Source of the DNA: Hymenobacter persicinus
GTDB taxonomy: Bacteria > Bacteroidota > Bacteroidia > Cytophagales > Hymenobacteraceae
Reading direction: 5' to 3'
NCBI RefSeq assembly: GCF_004167665.1
Contig: NZ_SEWE01000021.1
Coordinates: forward strand, 1-64,000
DNA length: 64,000 nt
Shown one piece after another: positions 58,508 to 64,000 of this stretch. Both the position numbers and the translations under genes were made by a program. The notes under the pieces were generated by a model that did not search any database, was not told the origin of the DNA, and was given only the letters and a program-made list of their open reading frames with translations. The stretch's first letter is position 1; each line of letters begins with the position of its first letter.

Positions 58508-60409
58508 ATGCCTTCTCCGACCACACCGTTGCCCTACCTCATTATCGACTTCGACAGCACGTTCACCCAGGTGGAAGGGCTCGATGAGCTGGCCGACATT
58601 GCCCTGCAGGGCCACCCCGACCGGGAAAAAGTGGTGGACCAGATTCGGGCCCTGACCGACCAGGGCATGAGCGGCAGCCTGAGCTTTTCGGAGTCGTTGA
58701 AGCAGCGGCTGGCGCTGCTGCCGGCCCGGCGCGAGCATCTGCCCCTGCTCGTGGAGCAGCTCAAGGGCAAAGTCTCGGAGAGCATTGTGCGCAACCGCGC
58801 CTTTTTCGAGCGGTTTCCCGGCCGCGTCTACATTGTTAGCAGCGGCTTTCGGGAGTTTATCGAGCCCGTCGTGGCCGACTTCGGCATCGCCGCCGACCAC
58901 GTGCTGGCCAACACCTTCACCTTCGACGAGGCGGGCCGCATCACCGGCTTCGACCCCGCCAACGTGCTCAGCCGCGACGGGGGCAAGATTCTGCAGCTGC
59001 GGGAGCTCGACCTGGCTGGCGATGTATACGTGCTCGGCGACGGCTACACCGACTACCAGATCCGGGAAGCCGGCTTGGCTAACCGCTTTTACGCCTTCAC
59101 CGAAAACGTCAGCCGCGAGGCCGTGGTGGCCCGCGCCGACGAGGTGGTTCCTTCCTTCGACGAGTTTCTCTACCAGAACAAGCTACCCATGACCCTGAGC
59201 TACCCCAAAAACCGCATCAAGGTGCTGCTGCTCGAAAACCCCGATGCCCGCGCCGCCGAGCTGTTTCGCGCCGAAGGCTACCAGGTGGAAAGCGTGCCCG
59301 GCGGCCTCGACGAGGACGAGCTGCTGGCCCGCATCGAGGGCGTGAGCATCCTCGGCATCCGCTCCAAAACCCAGGTTACGCCCCGGGTGCTGGAAAAAGC
59401 CAACCGCCTGATTGCCATCGGCGCCTTCTGCATCGGCACCAACCAAATTGACCTCACCGAGGCCATGCAGCGCGGGGTGGCCGTGTTCAACGCCCCGTTC
59501 AGCAACACCCGTTCGGTGGTGGAGCTGGCTTTGGGCGAAATCATCGTGCTGGCCCGCCGCATTCCGGAGAAGAATCCCAAGATGCACGCCGGGGAGTGGG
59601 ACAAGTCGGCGCGGGGGGCCTTCGAAATTCGGGGCAAGAAGCTCGGTATCATCGGCTACGGCAACATTGGCTCCCAGCTGTCGGTGGTGGCCGAGGCCGT
59701 GGGCATGCAGGTGCTCTACTACGACGTGGCCGAAAAGCTCCAGCTGGGCAACGCCGTGCGCTGCCGCACCCTGGAAGAGCTGCTCCAGCAGGCCGACGTG
59801 GTCACGCTCCACATCGACGGCCGCCCCGAAAACGAGAACTTCATCGGGGCCCGGGAGCTGGCCCTGATGAAGCCCGGCGCCCTGCTGCTCAACAACGCCC
59901 GCGGCCACGTGGTGGACGTGCCGGCCCTGGCCGCGGCCCTGCGTAGCGGCCACCTCGGCGGCGCCGCCGTCGACGTGTTTCCCTACGAGCCCAAAACCAA
60001 CGACGAGAGCTTTGAAAGTGAGCTGCGGGGCCTGTCCAACGTGCTGCTCACGCCCCACATCGGCGGCAGCACGGCCGAGGCCCAGCGCAACATCGGTGAA
60101 TTTGTGCCCGAGCGGATCATGCAGTACATCAACACCGGCAACACCCAGCAGAGCGTCAACTTCCCCAACATCCAGCTGCCTTTACAGCAGGCCCACCGCC
60201 TGATTCACATCCACGCCAACGTGCCCGGGGTGCTGGCCCGCATCAACAACGTGCTGGCCCAGCACCACGTCAACATCCTGGGGCAGTACCTGAAAACCAA
60301 CGAGCACATCGGCTACGTCATCACCGACATCAACCAGGAATACGACCAGGAGGTGATTCAGGCCCTGCGCGAAGTCGAGCACACGATTAAGTTTCGGGTG
60401 CTGTATTAA
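58508..60409 (+). CDS. serA: SerB-SerA fusion: phosphoserine phosphatase-like HAD domain + 3-phosphoglycerate dehydrogenase
   Basis: 633 residues from the ATG at 58508 (an upstream GTG at 58487 is less likely). Residues 1-225 are a HAD phosphatase of the SerB type: DFDSTFTQVEGLDEL, VSSGFREFI and LGDGYTDYQI. Residues 235-630 are SerA: KTQVTPRVLEKANRLIAIGA, the NAD-binding GYGNIGSQLSVVAEAVG, catalytic Arg/Glu/His regions ending LLTPHIGGST, and a C-terminal ACT domain (NVPGVLARINNVLAQHHVNI) that usually binds serine for feedback. One chain carries the first and last steps of serine synthesis; SerC must be elsewhere. Confidence 0.94.
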   Translation: MPSPTTPLPYLIIDFDSTFTQVEGLDELADIALQGHPDREKVVDQIRALTDQGMSGSLSFSESLKQRLALLPARREHLPLLVEQLKGKVSESIVRNRAFFERFPGRVYIVSSGFREFIEPVVADFGIAADHVLANTFTFDEAGRITGFDPANVLSRDGGKILQLRELDLAGDVYVLGDGYTDYQIREAGLANRFYAFTENVSREAVVARADEVVPSFDEFLYQNKLPMTLSYPKNRIKVLLLENPDARAAELFRAEGYQVESVPGGLDEDELLARIEGVSILGIRSKTQVTPRVLEKANRLIAIGAFCIGTNQIDLTEAMQRGVAVFNAPFSNTRSVVELALGEIIVLARRIPEKNPKMHAGEWDKSARGAFEIRGKKLGIIGYGNIGSQLSVVAEAVGMQVLYYDVAEKLQLGNAVRCRTLEELLQQADVVTLHIDGRPENENFIGARELALMKPGALLLNNARGHVVDVPALAAALRSGHLGGAAVDVFPYEPKTNDESFESELRGLSNVLLTPHIGGSTAEAQRNIGEFVPERIMQYINTGNTQQSVNFPNIQLPLQQAHRLIHIHANVPGVLARINNVLAQHHVNILGQYLKTNEHIGYVITDINQEYDQEVIQALREVEHTIKFRVLY

Positions 60410-60435
60410 TGGCATCTCTCCCGACTGCATTTGTT

Positions 60436-61038
60436 ATGCGCAGCGGCTGGTTTCTGCTGGCACTACTGATTGCTTGCTCTACTCAGGACCAGCCGCAGGT
60501 GGCGGTACCGGTCCGGTTAGCAACGGGGCCAACGATGCCCCACAAGCTAATCCTTGACCCAGGATTGCAGCGCATCATCACGACCTACGCCCAACGGATC
60601 GGCGACAGAGGCCACCTGTTCTGCATTGAATACGAGAAACTCAGCTACGACAGTCTCCAGCTGGCGCTATTCTCCGCCGGCGACTACGTGCCCATCATTG
60701 AGTTTATTCGCCCCAACGCCTACGCGGAATTCGATAACAAGCTGGTCCTTATCGACACCGGCGAAGCATTTCTGACGCCAGGTTCCTCCTATCATGACAC
60801 CTACTTGGACGGGTTTTACCAAGTCGTTTGCAATCGGGTGCTGGGTCAACCCTACACGAAGGCGCAGTTCGAAAATCTTAACTTTAGTTACGGTAATTAT
60901 GACCCACCAACGTGGCGAATTATCCTGGACGGCAGTAGTAGCCACCCCACCCGCGCGTACACAGTAATCGATTCCTTCGCGTTGCGCAGACGGGCACAGC
61001 CGTTGGGTACAATTAAATTTATCCCACCCCCAAACTAG
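60436..61038 (+). CDS. Hypothetical lipoprotein (200 aa), low-GC gene
   Basis: No family recognised. The ATG at 60436 opens on a lipoprotein signal with lipobox LLIAC (SGWFLLALLIACSTQ); the upstream in-frame ATG at 60409 overlaps the serA stop and would push the signal inward. The mature protein has alternating strand-like segments (LVLIDTGEAFLTPGSSYHDT, FYQVVCNRVLGQPYTKAQF). Base composition falls here, to 42% GC in the 60 bases from 60841, well below the neighbours. That suggests recent acquisition or relaxed selection. Confidence 0.75.
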   Translation: MRSGWFLLALLIACSTQDQPQVAVPVRLATGPTMPHKLILDPGLQRIITTYAQRIGDRGHLFCIEYEKLSYDSLQLALFSAGDYVPIIEFIRPNAYAEFDNKLVLIDTGEAFLTPGSSYHDTYLDGFYQVVCNRVLGQPYTKAQFENLNFSYGNYDPPTWRIILDGSSSHPTRAYTVIDSFALRRRAQPLGTIKFIPPPN

Positions 61039-61299
61039 CTGCCTGAACGGCTCACTAACCGGTTTGGGGCACTTCTCTACCTATCAGCATGCAGGCAGCA
61101 ACACCCGCCACTGGGCATTTCTGCCCCCAACTGGCTCGCTAACTTTTGCATTACACCAAAACTAGATAGGTATACAGCGTCCGGTGCGCCGGCCTGGGCC
61201 CCACTCTCACCCTGATTTACACCACGACCCGCAACACAGACCTAGTGCGCTTGTAGCCATGAATCGGCCGACGCATTTATTTCGTTTCCCACGACAACG
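61039..61299. other. Intergenic stretch without recognised gene
   Basis: Moderate GC, stops in all frames and no ORF with a credible start. I see no tRNA-like fold, repeat or clear promoter. Only the hairpin at 61300-61337 at its right end is recognisable. Confidence 0.6.
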
Positions 61300-61345
61300 G
61301 CCCCCGGCTGCACCATCATACGCGGTGAGCCGGGGGCTTTTGCTT
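61300..61345 (+). terminator. Hairpin terminator
   Basis: GCCCCCGGCT (61300-61309) pairs with AGCCGGGGGC (61328-61337), with an inner CACC/GGTG extension, then a broken T-run. It could also stop the minus-strand FG-GAP gene, though no T-run exists on that side. Confidence 0.6.
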
Positions 61346-61364
61346 TTCTTCGGCAACACCGTGC

Positions 61365-63188
61365 TTACTGCCGACTCACGCGCTGGGTGGTGGTGCCGGC
61401 GGCCGTGGTCAGGCGCAGCACGTAGATGCCGGGGGCTAGCTCGGGCAGGCCGGGCAGAGCCCGCGCCACGGCGCCCAGCTGCAGGGTGGCAGCGTACACC
61501 GGCTGCCCGCCCAGGCTCAGTAGCGTGGCCGTCACTGGCTGGGTTTCGGTGGGGCCGGGCAGCGTCACGTACAGCGCCTCGGTGAAGGGATTTGGATAAG
61601 CTCCGGCGGCCGCGGCGGCCCGGCTCAGCGTTACGACTGACGAGTAAGCCACGGTACCATCCTGGTCGAGCTGCCGCAGACGGTAATAGTGGATGCTGCC
61701 CTGGCGGCTGGCGGCGCTGGCGTCGGTGTAGTCGTAGCTGTGGGCCGCGGAGCTGGTGCCGGCGGCGGCCAGCGTGGCCAAGTCGGTGAAGGTGCGGCCG
61801 TCGGTGGAGTGCTCTACCACGAAGGCGGCGCTGTTCACTTCCTGAGCCGTCGTCCAGCGCAGCTGGGCGCCGCTGGTGATGGTTTTGCCGGTGAAGGAGC
61901 TCAGCACCACGGGCAGGGGCGTGCTCGTGCCGATGCTCTGCTCGTAGTGCTGCACGTCGCCGGAAGCCAGGTTATAGTTGCCCAGCAGCAGGTCGAGCAG
62001 CCCGTCGCCGTCCACGTCCGCCATCAGCGGGGCGGCGTACTGGCCGTTGCCCAGGGCAATGTTATTGAAGCTGCCCGTGCCCACCTGGTCGAAGGAGGCG
62101 GCACCGATGGCCGACTGCTTGTACTGGAGCACCTGGCCCGCGGCGTTGCCGATGAGCAGGTCCAGGATTCCGTCGCCGTCGATGTCGATAACCTGAGCTT
62201 TCGACACGTTGCCGCCGTCGATGGCCACGCCGCCGGACGTTTTCAGGTTGCCGTAGTCGTTGAAGTTGGCAGCCGTAACGGCGCCGGCCGTTTTCTGCTC
62301 GTAGTGGTGAATAAAGCCGTCACTGGCGCCCACCAAGATATCGAGCAGGCCGTCGTTGTCGAGGTCCGTGACCGTGGGGCGGGCGTAGTAGCGGTTGGCC
62401 GGGGTGGTGGCGTCGGGGTTGGCAAACAGCACGCCGTAGGCCGTGAAGTTGTTGGGATTGAGCAGGGAGCTTTGCTCGTAGCGCACCACCGTGCCGCCGG
62501 TTTCGCCGATGAGCAGGTCGAGCAGCCCGTCGTTGTCGAGGTCGGTGAGCCAGGGCTTGGCGTAGTTGGCCACCGTGATGGCCGGGTTCGTAGCAGCCGT
62601 GGCGTCGGCGCCGAAGGTGAGCGTGCGGGGCGTGAGGGTGGTCGAGCTGGTGAAGTTGCCGTCGGTGGCCGAAGCCTGCTCGAAGCGGCGCAGCGTGCCG
62701 CCGTTGGTGTTGTTGGCGCCGTCGCCGTAGCCGATAATCAAATCCAGCAGACCGTCGTTGTCGAGGTCGGCAATGGCGGGCGTGGAATAGTCGCCCAGGT
62801 TGCCCACGCCGGTGGCGGTGGCCGAGCTGGCGACGGGGTAGCTAAACGAGGTCGAAACGCGCGTCACCCGGAAGCCCTTGCCCGACAGCACGGTGCCGGC
62901 GCTGGTCGTAACCCGCAGCTGGCCGGTGCTGGCCGAAGTCGGAATCGTCACGAGCAGGGAGGTGCCTGTGTTGGACTTGACGCGCATCTTCTGCCCGTTG
63001 AGCAGCACCGACTGCACCGTCAGAAAGCCCGTGCCGGTGATGGTCACGTCGGAGCCCACGGTGCCGTAGGTCGGCGAGAAGCTGGTGATGGTCTGGGCCG
63101 AAACCAAGGCCGAGCTCAGCAGGGCACAACCCAGCAGGGCGGCGCGGCGCAGGGAAATCAGGGAAGCGAGGGGGGAGAAACGAGGCAT
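61365..63188 (-). CDS. IPT/TIG + FG-GAP repeat surface protein with T9SS type A sorting domain
   Basis: 607 residues from the ATG at 63188. A signal peptide (AALLGCALLSSALVSAQ) is followed by an IPT/TIG domain (SFSPTYGTVGSDVTITGTGF). Six FG-GAP repeats come next, with D-x-D-x-D-G loops such as DLDNDGLLDLIIG, DIDGDGILDLLIG and DVDGDGLLDLLLG, and a characteristic HYEQ/RYEQ strand after each. A fibronectin-like region (LRWTTAQEVNSAAFVVEHS) and a type IX sorting tail (AYPNPFTEALYVTLPG) end the protein. Surface display of a calcium-binding propeller is expected. It is similar in style to, but not a copy of, the gene at 11401. Confidence 0.93.
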   Translation of the reverse strand: MPRFSPLASLISLRRAALLGCALLSSALVSAQTITSFSPTYGTVGSDVTITGTGFLTVQSVLLNGQKMRVKSNTGTSLLVTIPTSASTGQLRVTTSAGTVLSGKGFRVTRVSTSFSYPVASSATATGVGNLGDYSTPAIADLDNDGLLDLIIGYGDGANNTNGGTLRRFEQASATDGNFTSSTTLTPRTLTFGADATAATNPAITVANYAKPWLTDLDNDGLLDLLIGETGGTVVRYEQSSLLNPNNFTAYGVLFANPDATTPANRYYARPTVTDLDNDGLLDILVGASDGFIHHYEQKTAGAVTAANFNDYGNLKTSGGVAIDGGNVSKAQVIDIDGDGILDLLIGNAAGQVLQYKQSAIGAASFDQVGTGSFNNIALGNGQYAAPLMADVDGDGLLDLLLGNYNLASGDVQHYEQSIGTSTPLPVVLSSFTGKTITSGAQLRWTTAQEVNSAAFVVEHSTDGRTFTDLATLAAAGTSSAAHSYDYTDASAASRQGSIHYYRLRQLDQDGTVAYSSVVTLSRAAAAAGAYPNPFTEALYVTLPGPTETQPVTATLLSLGGQPVYAATLQLGAVARALPGLPELAPGIYVLRLTTAAGTTTQRVSRQ

Positions 63189-63266
63189 GGCAAAAGGCAG
63201 TTGCAGTTGGCGGGCAAATCGGCAGTAGTCAGTGCGTTGCAGCCCTGCGGCGGCTGACTGACCTGA

Positions 63267-63274
63267 CAAAAGTA
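63267..63274 (-). promoter_or_regulatory. -7 box (TACTTTTG) for the FG-GAP gene
   Basis: Exact TAnnTTTG match on the minus strand, 79 bases upstream of the ATG at 63188. No clear -33 element. Confidence 0.5.
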
Positions 63275-63382
63275 TTTGGCCGAGCTCGGCAGTTTCCTGG
63301 CTTTTATCCAAACGTCCCGGTTTCCTCTACCAACGGCGGCTTTTCCTGGGCCAGCCTTTTTCAGCCTGAGCCGGGCGCACGA

Positions 63383-63409
63383 AAAAGCCCCCGGAAACTT
63401 CCGGGGGGC
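63383..63409 (-). terminator. Intrinsic terminator of the carboxypeptidase gene
   Basis: GCCCCCGGA (63388-63396) pairs with TCCGGGGGG (63401-63409) around AACT with one G-G end mismatch, and the AAAAA at 63383 gives the T-run on the minus strand. Confidence 0.8.
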
Positions 63410-63436
63410 CGCTTTTCAGCCAGAATTTTGCCGGGC

Positions 63437-64000
63437 CTAGAGCCGCTCCCGCACCTGGGTCAGAATCCGCTCCATGTCCCGGCGCACCTCCCCGGTTTCC
63501 ACCACGTGGTTGTTGTTCATGAACGTGAAGGCCAGCAGCCGGCCCTTGCGGGTGCGCAGGTAGCCGCTGAGGTTGTGCACGTTGGTCAGGGTGCCGGTTT
63601 TGCCCCAGAGCCAGGGCCCTTTCGGGTCGCGGTACACCCGGCGCAGGGTGCCGTGTCCGCCGCCGGCCGCCAATAAGCTCAGCAGGCGCGGCTCGGGCAC
63701 TTCCTGGTGGAGCTTGAGCAGCAGGGCCACCATGGTGCGGGGCGTGGCCAGGTTCAGGCGCGACAGGCCCGAGCCGTCGACCCAGCGCGGGGCGTCGGGC
63801 AGATCCGGCAAAAAACGCTGGCGCACGGCCCGGATGGCGCGGTCGGTGCTGAGCGAGTCGGACCCGAGCTGGGCCGAGCACAGCAGCAGCAGCTGCTCGG
63901 CCAGAAAGTTGTCGCTAACCTGCAGCATGCGCCGGTACAAGGAGTCGACGGGCAGCCCGCGCAGGGTCCGGACGCTGTCTTGCGGGCGCAGGTGTGAGGC
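63437..64000 (-). CDS. dacB: D-alanyl-D-alanine carboxypeptidase/endopeptidase (PBP4/DacB), 3' partial in window
   Basis: The gene enters from the right edge: the frame stays open to base 64000 (ending upstream in SHLRPQDSVRTLRGLPVD), so the TTG at 63940 is internal. The visible C-terminal 187 residues carry the S-x-N motif in QVSDNFLAEQLL, the DGSGLSRLN motif and the KTG motif in LWGKTGTLTNVHN, ending HVVETGEVRRDMERIL. These are motifs two and three of the S13 peptidase family; the S-x-x-K motif lies beyond the window. It trims peptidoglycan cross-links in the periplasm. Confidence 0.92.
   Translation of the reverse strand, partial: ASHLRPQDSVRTLRGLPVDSLYRRMLQVSDNFLAEQLLLLCSAQLGSDSLSTDRAIRAVRQRFLPDLPDAPRWVDGSGLSRLNLATPRTMVALLLKLHQEVPEPRLLSLLAAGGGHGTLRRVYRDPKGPWLWGKTGTLTNVHNLSGYLRTRKGRLLAFTFMNNNHVVETGEVRRDMERILTQVRERL

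Overview
The window looks like chromosomal DNA of a high-GC member of the Bacteroidota, most likely a Hymenobacter-like species of the Cytophagales. The grounds are a SusC/SusD pair, three proteins with type IX secretion C-terminal sorting domains, Bacteroidota -7 promoter boxes (TAnnTTTG) with almost no Shine-Dalgarno sequences, a SerB-SerA fusion, a NagB/PIG-L fusion, and high GC throughout. I see no tRNA, rRNA, CRISPR array, intact insertion sequence or phage module. The assignment rests on gene content only; no database search was run.

Layout. 1-7.7 kb: end of a PAS sensor kinase, an SDR reductase, a cation/proton antiporter, a YitT transporter, small hypotheticals, a carboxypeptidase-regulatory-like surface protein and a small outer-membrane barrel. 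7.8-14.9 kb: a GH3 hexosaminidase/serine-hydrolase fusion, an FG-GAP surface protein and an acyl-CoA ligase. 14.9-24.0 kb (minus strand): an amino-sugar locus of NagB/PIG-L, SusC, SusD and two tandem HGSNAT/NagX-like membrane acyltransferases. 24.2-30.4 kb: a patch of decay and small genes, with a SusC plug remnant, a GHL10 hydrolase, a D-Ala-D-Ala dipeptidase, a frameshifted and truncated serine hydrolase, two disordered small proteins, a frameshifted membrane protein with a plug-like C-terminus, and a rhomboid protease. 30.5-45.4 kb: a sorted surface protein coupled to an alpha/beta hydrolase, two GH31 glucosidases, a half-glycosyltransferase, two YdeI paralogues, glycogen branching enzyme and gamma-glutamyltranspeptidase. 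45.4-55.5 kb: a DUF937-OmpA protein, a class D beta-lactamase homologue lacking its catalytic residues, a secreted YciI protein, an aldo/keto reductase, two AraC regulators, DUF983, a GH13 lipoprotein and YceI. 55.7-64 kb: a secreted hypothetical, a lipoprotein hydrolase, YetF with a zinc ribbon, a VOC protein, SerB-SerA, a low-GC lipoprotein, an FG-GAP/T9SS protein and the C-terminal part of a PBP4-type carboxypeptidase.

Two themes recur. One is recovery of amino sugars and peptidoglycan: GH3, SusCD, NagX-like proteins, NagB/PIG-L, GHL10, D-Ala-D-Ala dipeptidase and PBP4. The other is alpha-glucan metabolism: GH31 twice, GH13, GlgB and a GT-B fragment. The least explained items are the membrane protein with a TonB-plug-like tail that shares its N-terminal module with the adjacent rhomboid protease, the beta-lactamase fold without catalytic residues, two dyad repeat structures in intergenic DNA (39715-39807 and 41597-41837), and a set of genes with a -7-like box at a fixed distance before the start codon, which would give leaderless transcripts.
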